64,000 nucleotides of DNA from positions 29,019,697 to 29,083,696 of the forward strand of contig NC_081139.1 of NCBI RefSeq assembly GCF_958295425.1, written 5' to 3'. This document shows, one piece after another, positions 44,890-57,318 of the stretch. Numbering within the stretch: position 1 is the first letter of the stretch; each line of letters begins with the position of its first letter. This stretch comes from Solea solea (taxonomy: Eukaryota > Chordata > Actinopteri > Pleuronectiformes > Soleidae). The notes beneath the pieces were generated by a model. It did not search any database. It saw only the letters and a list, made by a program, of their open reading frames with translations, and had not been told where the DNA came from. Position numbers and translations under genes: made by a program.

Positions 44890-44965
44890 CATTTGCATTA
44901 CATTTACATTTATGTAAATAGACGCTTTTATCCAGTCACTTAAAAGGGAATTGAGTATTGAACTG
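44890..44965. repeat. Fragment of fish repeat (AGACGCTTTTATCCA word)
   Basis: ACATTTATGTAAATAGACGC followed by TTTTATCCAGTCACTTAAAA is a word set common in teleost interspersed repeats. Too short to classify. Confidence 0.4.
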
Positions 44966-45164
44966 CATTGCTAACTTTGTTAGGTCTTGACCACTGAAAT
45001 AACCGGCACGATTACTAATTTGGAGGAATAAGAAGAATAGTTATTGAATTTGATAGGGTCCTATGTTACCTTGTGCTGCTTGGACCCTAATTACAAGACG
45101 ATCATATACTAACTTTTAGCAGTAGGGTAAGTGGGGCTCAAGTCTTGTTTCTGATTGATCCATC

Positions 45165-45220
45165 TTCAGTATCAGAATCAGAATCCTTTCCCCACAGGGA
45201 AATTGGGTGCCTTACATTTA
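45165..45220 (+). mobile_element. Retroposon tail fragment
   Basis: ATCAGAATCAGAATCC and CCCCACAGGGAAATTGGGT resemble the tail of the RTE-mobilised family seen at 33745. Confidence 0.4.
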
Positions 45221-45235
45221 CTTCAGAATTAAACT

Positions 45236-45620
45236 AATGGCGTGTTTCCACTAGCATTGTAGCTGCTACCTTATTTTATTAGTACCTGCTCTGGCGAGTT
45301 GAGGCAATACTTTGTGTATTTGTCGGCCACTGATTGGCCAGAGTGCCGTCACAGGAAGAAACGTCCAACACAAGAAACTGTAGATCAGTTAAAAAGACAA
45401 CAATCCTAAAAATGTGGGTTAATCTCCAACATTTAGCAAAGGAAATGTCTAAAATCTCAATATTTAACAGAAGAGTCTGGTTATTTAGCGATAGCACTGC
45501 TTATCGTGACCACGACCAGCATCACAAACCCTGCCGCTGTGCTTCAGTCCAGTGACTGTGTCAGACGGAACAAATAGTTTTAATGAACTGATTCTAATGA
45601 TTCAGTTACACTGAAAACAA
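45236..45620 (-). mobile_element. MITE-like relic
   Basis: Starts GGCGTGTTTCCACTAGC and has TTAGTACCTGCTCTGGCGAG and CCACTGATTGGCCAGAG, words of a small fish non-autonomous DNA element. Its 45418-45489 part is the reverse complement of 12038-12110. Confidence 0.45.
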
Positions 45621-46095
45621 CTGCTTTACAACTGCTTTGTGGCGTCAAACTTCCTTCTCTCGTCGCCATCAGCCACAAATCCACCGTCCACAGCAGACGT
45701 TGCATAACAGGACTGAAGACGTTAGTAAAATACAAACTTAAACTTCTTCAGCATTAGCGTCCACCAGCATCCATTAAGCCTCCATTAAGGTCAGACTATA
45801 TTTTCACAGTGAAAGCCCTCGTCTAACATCTTGATCTCTTCCCTGTCGGCGGCAGACGGATCAAGTATTAACAAATACATCAGATATTGTCTGCTATACT
45901 GCTTAAAATAAATCTGAGGGCAACAAAGGGAGGTTGTAGTTGTCTTGGCAACCACAGCTCTACAAAGCAAATGTCACATCACCTATAACCATGTTAGAAC
46001 GGAAGGGAAGAGGAGGACATGACGGAGACAGGCGTAATATTATAAGAATGAAGTTTAGGTCAAAACATTCTGGAGAGACAATGAAAGAGGAGCTG
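45621..46095. other. Intron, nothing recognised
   Basis: Unique sequence without supported features. Confidence 0.4.
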
Positions 46096-46098
46096 TTT

Positions 46099-46144
46099 GG
46101 GTCATATACGGTCATATAAGGTCATATAAGGTCATATAAGGTGA
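46099..46144 (+). promoter_or_regulatory. Five nuclear-receptor half-sites with DR4 spacing
   Basis: GGGTCA (46099), CGGTCA (46109), AGGTCA (46119), AGGTCA (46129) and AGGTGA (46139), each separated by TATA. The centre, AGGTCATATAAGGTCA, is a perfect DR4, the consensus for thyroid-hormone receptor/RXR and LXR/RXR. It may simply be a 10-bp tandem repeat; binding is not shown. Confidence 0.45.
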
Positions 46145-48000
46145 AAACTGACAGTTTTAATGTGTCAACTAACGAGGAGTTCACAAACAGAGGTGGCAGA
46201 TATTTCTGCTTCATCTCAATCTTTGCTCTTCTTCTTTTCCAGCACAGTTTTCCCTGCGCGTGTGCATGCGTCATGTCCATGTGTGTCCTCCTCTGGCAGC
46301 AGCAGATATTGACTGAGATAATAGTGCAGGAGAGTCATGTTCTACATCGCCCCTGCTGCTCAGAGAACAAGTGCAGACAGCTGCAGCGGCAGACAGCCAT
46401 GTCGACTTGGACGACGTACTCGGGGACTGAACCTGATCATCAGATCAGATCAGATCTGATAGCAGACTCTCCGCAGCGGCTGTCACTTATCGGGAATTCA
46501 GGAACAATGTGAGCTGGATAAGAGAAACGTGAGGTGGCACAAAATGGATGAGCGCAGAGACGAGTGCCGTCACTGTTACTATTACACACCAAAAGTTTTG
46601 TTCATTTAAAGTTTCACACTGAACATAAATAACTGAATACAGATCAGGTTGAAATAACTTGGTTGGCACAGTGTTAGCGATATACAGCACTGTGTAAAAG
46701 TCTTAAGCCACCATTTCATATTGCTATAATGACAATACAATATAATTATTTGGCACTTTAGTGCGACACATCAAGAAAATACGGGAAAGAGTTTTAAAAT
46801 AACATTTTCAGACAAAAAGGCTGAAGTGTCAAGTATTTACAGTGACTTACTCTTGCACTTGAACAACAGCACGAGCCTGAAGTTAAACCCAGATTAATGT
46901 GACTGCTCGGTTTATTTAAGACATGCTTGAGCATTACATACACTTGTTGTATGAGTTACTCTTGAGATTGAGTACGAGTCTGGAAATGGAAGTCAATTAA
47001 AATGCCTTGATACGCAATTAGATAGACCTCCAACCAATCAGACCAATGATCCAGATGACCGATGCAGAGCGTGTGAACAAACTTTCTTGTTGCAGTTTTC
47101 TAGCAGCAATGGCTATCTATGGGTCTCTATGACTTTTGCCCGGGGGAGCTTTAAGAAGCGTTGGACGCCATCTTCTGCTTCTTCTTTCGTTTGGGTATGA
47201 TGTTCAAAAATCTCTCCCCTCCCCCAGGCTTGGGTGCCAAAGACTATGGGGTTGGGGAAAGAACATCTCGAGACTCCATGACCAATCATCCCAAACACCA
47301 GTTCTTCCCCTTTTAGGATGCACCCGCCCAGATTGGCCTGGGCAAAGCTTAAAGCTTAACCAGGCGGTGAACCACCGTTCGGTCCTTCCACTCAGCTGAG
47401 GCCCGGCTATTACGAACTGTCCCGACGTATCGGGCACCAAATGGTTTGCATGGAGAATGACACAGTGACATGGAGGCTGGAGGTGGGGCCGCCATGTTGG
47501 ATTATACAAAAGCTGCTAGACGTTGCTTCTCTTTCTTCTGCCTCTAGTGCACCAGGGGAAAAAAACCCATTTGTGATTGGTTCTCTGTTTTTGGAGATTC
47601 TGTAGTTGGCCAAAACAGCGTCCGCACCAGATTCCTCTGGATTCACCCACTAACCCGACCAACTTTCAGTCGCATCCTTTCGATCTAAATGAAGCCAATG
47701 ATCATGCAATTTTACAGCCGTAAAAACAACAGTGCCCTGAGACTTTTACACAGTGACGTATTTGCTGCATTTCTACCAATATCTCAATGTCAGTATCAGT
47801 GTCAGCACAGCACACACTGGTGCCCTTAAAAGGTCATCTAACGAACCATTGGACAATTATGTGATTGACAGACAGAAAGACATACGTTCCCTGCATTTAT
47901 AGACAGATATGAGTGTTTACGTGCATAGACAAAGTAGACATAAGGCATTTGTTTTCAAGTCCATTCTTCTTTTCTGTGAAGCATGCAGTGTTTATAAAGC
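46145..48000. other. Intron, no gene recognised
   Basis: 47110-47660 contains AAAGCTTAAAGCTTAA and GGGCCGCCATGTTGG (YY1-like, 47486-47500) and may be a dispersed repeat; frames on both strands lack domains. Confidence 0.35.
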
Positions 48001-48004
48001 TGAT

Positions 48005-48260
48005 TTGCGAGTGCTTAGGATGTGATGTTTTTTTACTCTCCTGAACCCAGAGCGTCGAAAACAAAGCACAAGAGAGGCGATTTCTCTGGAGATACGACGA
48101 GGCGAACGTTTCATGTGAGCCCCATCATCTTTCCATTCCGCTCGATAATAAAGAAGTGTGCGGATCAGACAAGAGGCTCATATCAAATCAGGCCTGGAAA
48201 AAGCCAATTACACCGACAATAATCTCTTGCTGTACTGCTGCCGGCATGTCTCGCCATACA
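48005..48260. promoter_or_regulatory. Candidate conserved non-coding block
   Basis: Unique repeat-free sequence with AAAGCCAATTACACCGACAA, CCGCTCGATAATAAAGAAG and AATCAGGCCTGG. Enhancer-like texture; inference. Confidence 0.25.
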
Positions 48261-48739
48261 AAGCAACAATACCTGAAACACAACGAGCAGTGGGGGGGAG
48301 GCATTGAGGAGGGACGAGACATTTAAGTGTATTAGTGGCTGTCTGCTCATTATCCTACACAGTTGGTAAAATGAAGAAGTCCTATTTCAGAAGCAACAGC
48401 CCGTGGGATTGTGAGATTTTTGCTTTTTAATGATTGTGATGCACAATTATACCAAACTAAGTGAGGAAACTTTGTTTTCACATTTCCTTTGAGTGGACAA
48501 AATGTGAAAACATTAAGAGAGAAAACATCAGGAAACTAAAATCTACTCCAGCCCGTGCAAGCGTCACGCTGAGTGTGTTATTGTGGAGGTGGATGGAAAT
48601 GCATCATCACATGAATGTGCCCAAATCAAATGAGACAATAATACACCATTCCCACTGATAACAACCAATTAACCCTCCGTTTAAATAGGTTTCTGTTCAA
48701 ACGTGATCAAATGACTCTGCAATGAAAGCAGGTATTTAT

Positions 48740-48832
48740 TGGCTTTGGCTCTGGTCAGCATTGGCGTACCCACTGAGAACTCACACACACTTGCTGTGAG
48801 GCAACGATGCTAGCCATTGCCCCACCATGTCT
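48740..48832 (-). mobile_element. Head fragment of dispersed SINE-like repeat
   Basis: CTTGCTGTGAGGCAACGATG and CTAGCCATTGCCCCACCATG match the head of the copy at 37838-38168. Confidence 0.55.
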
Positions 48833-48957
48833 TTTATCTTTTGGTGTTTTAATTTAATTTACTTTGCTTTCTTACTCCATCCATTAGTATCAGTTTATTC
48901 ATCCACCTACCTACCCATCTACCTAGCCTTAACATACCACACACACACACCTACCTA

Positions 48958-48990
48958 ACCCTAGCATAACACGGTAAGTTATGCTAGGGT
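48958..48990. other. Perfect 13-bp hairpin
   Basis: ACCCTAGCATAAC (48958-48970), seven-base loop ACGGTAA, GTTATGCTAGGGT (48978-48990). No run of T follows, and no flanking conserved arms, so not a terminator or obvious miRNA. Confidence 0.6.
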
Positions 48991-50099
48991 CAACCTATCA
49001 GTCTAAGTAGCGATGAATGTTTGTAGTAAACCTTACTTTTTACAGCTTGGGACAGCACTCAACATTTTATTTCATTATTCAGTTATTCAAGTAAAGAATC
49101 GTTTTGAAAGAGGGAACAAATTAAAAGATGTGTCCATGACCAAGTCCTAGATAATACCCGCTAATTTTGACGTGAAAGAGGTTCAAGTCAAGAGGGCAGA
49201 TAGATTTTTAGATCCATGTCTACTTGTACCACAGCTCCAGCCAACACACACTCACAACACGCTCCAAAATCACCTTCAAAAGAGCCAGAAATCCAATGAT
49301 AAATGATGATGGATATACAGTATAATATTGTGCATCATGAGGTAAAATATAACAGTATTTCCAATAATTGTTGTGAAGTGAAATAAGGGCAGAGCTCTTC
49401 GGTGAGGACTCTGTTTTTTATCATATTAAACTAATGGATAAAAAGGTTAGGTTAGGCCAGGTTACAGTAAAAGCAGTCAGCGATTTGCAGGCTCAGACAA
49501 CAATGCTGGGTTATTTGAGCAGCAATTAACTACAGACTTCTTTCCCCTCTTTTGTGAGTGTCATCTGTTCTCAATAAAGTCAAGGTAATTGTCTATTTTC
49601 AGACGACTTAATACAATAATGTAAATGTGCGCCTCGTTGCTTTGACATAAAAAGTTCAGTTTTCTCATGAGGCAGATTGAAATAATTAAGTTGTATAATG
49701 TTCTTCTTTAGAGGTTCCGGCATGAGCTTTCAATATCGGGACTTTATATTTGGAGAAGAAGAAAAGGCTTTAGTCCAGTGGAAAGTAAAATAAATAAATA
49801 AATGAAAATGCATTTTGAAGGCCATGATGTGTTTGTTTGCTTGCTTTTCTGTAATCTGCTCATTAATTAACATTCAACAGCTCTCCATGCAACTTGAGTT
49901 TCCATGACGCGAGGGCTTCAAAAATCCCGCCCATGTTAACGGCCCTTGAGGACAGGAAAGGACACGGCATTTGTGGTGCCACTGCATGGCTCACAGAGCA
50001 CGAATGATCTCATCAACTGGTTGATGTTTGAGTGGCCTCCCATAATCCTGCAGCACGTGTGCACATAAGCGCCAGGGAAGCGTGAAATAAGGATGGGCT
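48991..50099. other. Intron, nothing recognised
   Basis: Unique sequence; no supported feature. Confidence 0.4.
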
Positions 50100-50133
50100 G
50101 GGGGGGTTGGGGGGTTGGGGTGGGCAGGGGGCG
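50100..50133 (+). other. Strong G-quadruplex candidate
   Basis: Five G-runs of 7, 6, 4, 3 and 5 with loops TT, TT, T and CA, ending GGGGGCGG. Very short loops predict a stable intramolecular quadruplex; on the minus (gene) strand this is the C-rich complement. Confidence 0.7.
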
Positions 50134-50139
50134 GTGTCT

Positions 50140-51610
50140 AACAGTCACACCTCTGCTGCAGTGTCTCGCTGCACTGGACAAGAGGCCGAGTGTGATGGCG
50201 ACACTCGTTCATGTCTGGGACAGATGGGAAACTGAAGTGGTGACACGGTGACAGTTGAAGGTTTGGACGGATGGAATCTCAATGTGACAAGAGCAGAAGC
50301 AGCAGCGGCAAAGCACATTTAAAGCTACAGTACAGCGCTACGGGAGCTGGCGTCATGCAATCCACACACGTGAATAACCCGCAGCATTTATACCAGGGGT
50401 GGGTTGAAATCCTCGTCCTTCCTCACGCAATACGCTCAGCGATACACCAGGGCAAATATCGATATTTTAAGTCACTCTAAAGTAAACCGGACTATTTCAT
50501 GTCTCCTCACGGTGGCGCTGCTCAAAGGAATAAGGGGAAACTTGGGTGGAAGTGACCTGGCTGAAGAAGCGGGAGTTTACAGTGGGATGACGGTGGAGAA
50601 AGCTACGTTTAGAGATGCTCCATCCACGTTCAATACATATGCACTTTGCTACTCACTTTACAGTCTGGGAGTGGCTAACAGGAGGAAGCCTTAAATGTCT
50701 TATTGAAGTTGTTTTAGTAGTTCGACATGAAGGATTCAACATGAAAAGAGCATCTAAATCTCAGAGTCATGAGCATAGCTGCATCCCTCTTCCATTGGGA
50801 GCAACTACTTGAGGGATCTATAATTTGCATCAGTTCCAAAAACAAAAACTTTATTCATTGATCGCCATCAGGACTCAGAGAAGAAGAAGTGGACAAATAC
50901 AGAAAAGTTTCTCAGAAACGAAGAGCTGACTCTCTGATACGAGGCATCAGTGACTCTGATCAAACCATGTGTGAAGTGTAAACACGGCACAACCACCTCT
51001 ATCATGACATTACACTAATCACTAAGGAGAAATGAGAGTTAGTGACGCTGCCAGGGCAATGGCTTGAGTTAATTTTGATTTATTCTCTTGGCAAACGCCG
51101 GGACGTTATAAACATGAAATTGGACGCAGTAACATTGCAGTGGTCGACCAAGGACCCGCTTAAGTGAGGCGGCTAAATAAGTTGAGAAAAGTAAAGTGGA
51201 GTGGTAATCACCACTGTGATGATACTCAATCCTCAATCATCAGGTGAAGAGCAAAGAAAACATGAAGCAGCTCCTGCAGAGGTACATGAGGATAAATGAA
51301 GCCCTTCTTCGCCATGCCCTTCCTCTTAAGTGCTTGACTTCACAAGGTCGCTCAATCACATGCAGCTCCTCTCCTCCCTGTGGTAGCGAAAAAAAAAAAA
51401 AAGGGGGGGCCCTATCTGATCACTGGCTGCCTCCCCCTCTGGCCCCCTGGTGTGAACCAGGTGCTGCGATGACAAAACACTCCTGGCAGCAATAAGAGAG
51501 CAAAGAGAGCAGAGCTCAATTAGCCTGAACTCCAATCCCAGATCTTCTATTGATTTCCCACGGATGAGGAATGGCAGACAGGAGAAAGCTCAATCAGACA
51601 TGCCCATGGG
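50140..51610. other. Intron, nothing recognised
   Basis: Unique sequence with a mixed A14/G7 run at about 51390-51410. Confidence 0.4.
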
Positions 51611-51616
51611 ACCTCT

Positions 51617-51658
51617 CCCTCTCTCTCCCTCTCTCTCCCTCTCTCTCCCTCCCTCAGT
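51617..51658. repeat. (CTCTCTCC)n tract
   Basis: Pyrimidine tract of about five 8-bp units, followed by a (GT)n. Confidence 0.9.
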
Positions 51659-52117
51659 GTGTGTTTTTGTCTCTGTGTGTGTGTGTGAGAGAGAGAATCA
51701 ACAGGGGATAATAAAAATGGTGCCAGACAAGGTGCTGTGCTCAGGACGAACGCATTAGCGATCCATAGTCTTTATGCAAACGCGACGCTTAAGTAAATGG
51801 TGTTGACGACTGGAAATGACACGAGTCTTTAGAAAACACGCTGTGCCGTCGCCATCACACATGAGACGGTGTAAGAGACGGACGTGGCGTTCGTTCCCCT
51901 GAAGGACAAATCAATCTGACAACTCATCAACTCCCTGGTGCGTCTGGACAATTCCTTCGCTTCCTGAAATTAACCTTCCTGAGAAGATCGAGAGGGAGTG
52001 TGTGGAGTGGAGTCACCACATCTCTCTTTCATTTGGGGCTCCTTTGCATAGAGAATCTATTTTGTTTGTTGCTTTTAAAAGGATATATTTGATCCGACAT
52101 TTTGGTCCAATCGTGGA

Positions 52118-52235
52118 CCCTGTTCACTCACTGTCTACAGCTTTATCGTCCACATGAGGGACATCGAGGTGCAGAGACAAACAACCATCGACTCTCACAT
52201 CCACAGTGGGAGGGGAACTGGGGAACCTGGAGAAC
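52118..52235 (-). mobile_element. Fragment of dispersed SINE-like repeat
   Basis: TCACTGTCTACAGCTTTATC, GACAAACAACCATCGACTCT and GGAACCTGGAGAACACCC are parts of the family at 37838-38168 with internal deletion. Confidence 0.5.
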
Positions 52236-52239
52236 ACCC

Positions 52240-53390
52240 TCTGTCAAACTTGGCAAAAGTGGTAGCCACTATACTCCCGCGTTTCCTTTGTCATCCAATC
52301 AAGGGTAGCTAGCGCTAAGTTACGGTCTGCTGAATACGTCTTCAGATCCGATCACAGAAACTACATTCAGAGGCGGTTTGAGGACACGCAATTATGTCCA
52401 CATTCCTCTGCCTGTATAAATGACATTGCAGGAGAGTAAACATCCCACAGCTGTTGTAAACATGGCTCCTGGATCTGCTCGCCCATTTTTCATTTCACCC
52501 CAACCGGTCCAGGCAGATTTTGAGATTTTTTCCAGTTAAATATTAGGGTTTTGGACGGATGGACGGATGAATCCTTAGTCGCATGAACACAATCTGTCTT
52601 CAGGACGGATAAAAGACTCCGCCTTCTTAGCTGACGTCCTCTGGTCTCACACACACGTGTGTGTTGTGTTGACGGGTGTGTTGGGGAGGTGGGATAACAA
52701 AGCGACTACATAAGGCTCCTTTGACTGCATTGCATCATCGCAATCTTCACACTTTTTTAAGATAAAAATATGATTGAAAACACACTTTTTTTCTTGCGAT
52801 CTGGCGGTGACACCAGATCTGATCATACGTGGTCACAGGAGACGCTCACAGGACGTAACCCTAAATATGACGACAAACACCAGAGACAGTCGTGTGGAGC
52901 CGACAGATCCAGACTTAATCAGCACAACGGGAACTCATTTAACAGCGGTTTGAATGTTACAGAAATAACATTTCTTTAAACTTCTTCATTAAGTACTTGC
53001 AACAATGGGAAAAAAATAATCTCTTAAATGGAAAAATTCCTCCAGCAGAAGTGGACCGGGAGTGGGCGGCCATCAGCCTCGACAGGCTGCGATGAAAGGA
53101 GAGATGGTTCATCTGCTCTGCAGCCGTCTATAGACGAGTGCTTCACTGAGGTTGCACAGTTGAGTTCTGAACTTGTGCCCTTTATGCAAGAGGCACTGAA
53201 TAGATAGCCTTGAAATACACCCACACTTTACCTCCACGTACACACACACACACACTAATGCAGTGGGCTGAGGAGAACAGCCGCATGTACCGACACAGAC
53301 CAATTACAGTTATTCAGGCTCTTGCTGAATATATTTCAAGGTCTAACACGGGGTCAGTCCAGTCTGTGTTTAGCTCATAGGCTTGCCACG
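52240..53390. other. Intron, nothing recognised
   Basis: Unique sequence; short frames without domains. Confidence 0.4.
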
Positions 53391-53399
53391 TCGCTGCAG

Positions 53400-54120
53400 T
53401 GATTTTAAATGAACTGGAGCAGGAAAAGGTCCCACGACACAGGGGCAAAAAAAAGAAACAGAAGCCCATATCTGCCACTAACGCCGGGCTTTTTAATGCA
53501 CTGTAAGCAAATCTGCAGGAAGAGCCATTATATAAGGTGGAGGCTTTCTCACATAATGGCAAACCAATACACTGACCTAAACAGCTCATAACTGGAACAA
53601 AATAAAACAATGCATCAGCCGGAAAACGACTCTCGCCGGCCGCTTTATTACTTACTGCCAAAGTTCATGTGGTCGTTAACGTAAATATTTAATCACCCAG
53701 ATATGGTAAAGAAACCCTGATGAAGTTTAAACTTAAAAAGAAAGTCACTCTGAATATTTATATGAATATTGACGGTGCAAATTTCCTTGGGAAAATCATA
53801 ACTGGCCTTCTTCAATTCCTGGTGCTTTTTTGTCGTCGCTGACGAGAAAGACTCTTCCTTTGGGCTTCCTGACCTCAGCGTGGCAGCCCCACTGCGTTGG
53901 TTCGACTAAGTCTTCGTGTCTCTGCGGCCGCTCCCCCCCCCCGTTTAGTATTTGTGAAATATTCCACGCTCTGGGAATCAAGTCCATTACGGCGGTGTCT
54001 TGTTTTTCCTGCGCTCTCTCGTTCTCTCTGCAGCTTTATGTGGCTCGTGTTTATAACGCGGGGAAATGGCATCTCCCACTGGTCCCCCTGCTTCAGGAAA
54101 ACAGGTGATTTATTTCTCTC
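53400..54120. promoter_or_regulatory. Candidate conserved non-coding region
   Basis: Repeat-poor 700 bp with CpG-bearing patches, TAAATATTTAATCACCCAG (about 53681), CACATAATGGCAAACCAAT and TTTATATGAATATTG. Frames on both strands have no domain. Inferred from texture. Confidence 0.2.
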
Positions 54121-54361
54121 TCTAAAATAACACAGCGTGGGGCTCTCACATCACAGGTGACTCCCATGATTAAAAGTTGCCGCCGCTCCCCGGAGGCCCG
54201 CGTGTGTGTGTGTGTGTGTGTGTGTGTGCAGGTGTAACAGAACAAGCACATGCACATATATTTGCACATCTTTGCGTTTCCTGCTCGGTGATGGATTGAG
54301 CCGCGTGATTTCCATCACACTCCGGTGTCGTCACATCCTAAGGACACGGCTTTGTAAAACA

Positions 54362-54405
54362 GGACTCGTCTTCGTCTTCTTGGTCTTCTTGGTCTTCTTG
54401 GTCTC
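54362..54405. repeat. 9-bp TCTTCTTGG tandem repeat
   Basis: Four imperfect units producing a VFLVFLVFLV stretch in one frame and TKKTKKTKK in the other. Confidence 0.8.
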
Positions 54406-54712
54406 GTCTCTGCGGCCTGAGGACAGGATGATGCTCTTCTTCATAACACATCTCTCCGGCTCACCTGGTTGAGACCAGAGGCAGAGCGGCTTTCCTCCGC
54501 GGCTCCATCCCATACATGTCGGAGGAGCACATTAGACATGAGCTCATATGAGCGTGAGCGAGAGCCCGCGTGCCCGGGCTCTTACAGGATTTAGCTAGCA
54601 GGCACGCAACTGAGAGGAGCCTCCTCACATTGACTCTAATAGGATTTAGCGAGATGAAAGGCTCCGGGGGAAGGAAAGAGACGTACAAAGAAGGAGCGGA
54701 GAGATGTCAAGA

Positions 54713-54743
54713 GGGAGGAGGAGGAGGAGGAGGAGGAGGAGGG
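54713..54743. repeat. (GGA)n triplet tract
   Basis: About ten GGA triplets. Confidence 0.95.
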
Positions 54744-55007
54744 GAAATGGTCAGATACAGTAAAGTCCAGGAATGTGTCACCACCACCGACAACGACGTC
54801 AGTAAAACAGAAGACATCGTTAAAGTTGGAAACACAGCGAGCAGTGCATTAGTACGGTGTTCTTGTTTTTCTTGAACGTTCCGTGGACTGAAGCACAAAA
54901 ACAGTGATTATGCAACATTAGCGCACGCATATAAACATTTACCTCGCTCTATATATACATGCCTGAGAGGTGCCTCACACAGCTGCTGCGTGACTAACTC
55001 ACTCGCT

Positions 55008-55122
55008 CATTTTCTTTATCCTCCACATGAGAGTCACTCCCAGCTGACACGGAGCGAAAGGTGGGGGTCACGACCTGGACAGGTCACCAGCCGATAGACC
55101 AACATCCAATTTCACACACACA
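55008..55122 (-). mobile_element. Fragment of dispersed SINE-like repeat
   Basis: TTTCTTTATCCTCCACATGA, CCCAGCTGACACGGAGCGAA and CCTGGACAGGTCACCAG match the 3' half of 37838-38168. Confidence 0.65.
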
Positions 55123-55409
55123 GGTAGAAGAACATGTAAAGTCGAAGCGTTAAATTCCCATGAAATGTGTCCAAAGCAAGTGTTTAAAGCCGTGAGTAAA
55201 TATTTAATGCATATCATGTTTTAGTGCTGCAGTGTAAGTGCGGCTCCTTGTGTTCGTCTTTTTGGAAACTTAACGGCAAACCACAAAACCTGGAGTCTGG
55301 TAAAGAGGCGGCAACGCTGCTGGAAGTAATGATTATTCTCAGAATTAATTAGTCAATCTAATGGTTGGTTGGTCCATAAAGAAAATGTAATCAAACTTCT
55401 ATATTATGT

Positions 55410-55606
55410 ATGACTTTTTACACGGTATTGGACCACTTGTTTATTTGTGATGATTTTGTATCTTTATATTTTTTATATTCTCTACAGTATTTTATTGTAA
55501 AGTCTTACTTCTCCATATTTTATTTACCTCTGATGTACTGCACTTTGTTTCAGCTGTTGTTGTTTTTGAAAGTGCTTTATAAATACATTTGGACTGGATT
55601 ATCCAA
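55410..55606 (+). mobile_element. LINE 3' tail fragment
   Basis: ATTTTATTTACCTCTGATGT, ACTGCACTTTGTTTCAGCTG and GAAAGTGCTTTATAAATACA form a typical 3' end of a fish L2-type element. No reverse transcriptase is present. A related AT-rich stretch lies at about 27235-27350. Confidence 0.5.
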
Positions 55607-55929
55607 TATCAGCAATATATATACACACACATATACATACATATATACATATAGCAAAGAAACCAGACAATATTCACTTATTTAAGAAGCAGGAAAACTG
55701 ATTATCAAAATAATTTAGTCCTGAGTTCATAATTGATTCGCTGCAGCCTGACTGTCCATTATTCTGACTTTCAAACGCTAATCTCTGCACTTTTCCATAT
55801 TTTTACATGCGGCCCCTCCTTTAGAAAAACAATGACTAAAACGTTGTGATATAAACATATTTTCCGTCATGGTGATTAATAGACGGCAGCAGCAACAGCG
55901 ACGCACACCGAGAATAAGGCTGCGTTTTT

Positions 55930-57090
55930 AGAAAAATGCCATCATTTACTGAAGCCTATAAAAATCACAGAACAGCCTTAAGCGCGGAGAACAAAATGGA
56001 TGTCGAGTCGGACCAAACATCCATCTGCCACTTTCTTCACGGGCGCAGGCACAAGGCAATAACCGGGCTTATGTGGCTGTTGGTATTTTCTGCCTGGGCC
56101 TTCGCCCGCCCACAGGTGATGTGAGGAGGGGAGAGCGCCATAAATTGAGCCTCTCTGCCAACCAAAGTGTTCTATACGTGGATATGAAGTAAAAGCAGGA
56201 GCCATTTATTTTAGCATAAGAAAAAATAAATACGTGTCAGCGCGTTTAGAGCCGGGGGGCCAGAACTCAAGCGAGGCTGAATGGTCTGGCAGAGCAGCAG
56301 CAAAATAACTTTTACCATTTCACATTTCCACTCCCAATCATTCCCACTTTCTTCCTTTTCGTCGCCACTCCACTCCGCGCTATCGCACTCTCATCTGTTT
56401 CCTCGTCCACTTTCTTTCAGACAATAATAATGTTTATGTTAATGCTGTGGGGGGAAGTGAGTAAACAACAGAGAGGATGCTTTGTCATCTCAGGCTCTGC
56501 ATCTCTGTCGCTTTTCTTTCCTGGTGCCGGCGGTCGACTCACATCGCTTCCACTCCCTCTCGGCACAATGAGCCCGATAAATTCAAAGCGGGGAGAGCGA
56601 CGCGGAGAGAGAGAGCGCGAGAAAGAAATAGAAGAGGGTGAAAAAAAAACCACACAGAGTGAGGGAGAGGGAAGAAAGACAAACAAAAACAGACACCAAA
56701 ATACCTGTTCTTGAGGAAATGTTTGTCGTCAGAGCAGCAGCGGGATGTGCTTTTACCACAGCACACAAACCATTCTAATCTTTCCCCCGCAAAATAACAA
56801 AGCCCACGATACAGATTCATAATCGCAGCAGAACAGAACAGTAACGGCCTTTTCCCTGCAAACTCGGCCATGTCGTCACAACTCTTAGCCGCCTCAGCGT
56901 AAATGTCACAAACTCCACAAAACACCATTATATTTAACTCCCTTTCACGACGTCTTATTTCACAAATTAGCTGAATCATTTTCAACATTTTGCCATCACC
57001 TTGCAGAGGATGTGATTTTTATTCTAATGTCTGCTATTATTTTGGACCTTTGGCAAGAAGTAATTGGTGGAAAAATAATGCAAATGAGCA
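55930..57090. promoter_or_regulatory. Candidate conserved non-coding region
   Basis: Low-repeat, mixed composition sequence with ACCGGGCTTATGTGGCTG, AGGCAATTATCG-like and TTTCACAAATTAGCTGAAT words. 56570-56700 is purine-rich. The 149-codon minus frame 56539-56988 has no domain. Confidence 0.2.
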
Positions 57091-57091
57091 G

Positions 57092-57094
<3 letters not shown>

Positions 57095-57118
<24 letters not shown>
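57095..57118. repeat. (TC)n tract
   Basis: Uninterrupted dinucleotide tract. Confidence 0.95.
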
Positions 57119-57122
<4 letters not shown>

Positions 57123-57282
57123 TCTTATTGTGAAATGATTAACATTCTTTCCACAGATCAGAGCAGGTTTCTCAGCTCCTCTGGTTGAAATGCTAATGTT
57201 GCTTACAACCCAGTTTAATGTCAGTGCTATTCGGCTTTTTCTCCCCCCATTAGGGAGGTGCTGCCTGTTTCTATTTTCATAC

Positions 57283-57283
<1 letters not shown>

Positions 57284-57318
<35 letters not shown>

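Noticed and set aside
46141..46512. 123-codon plus frame
   Set aside because: No domain, no splice sites, methionine in the DR4 array; not conserved-looking.
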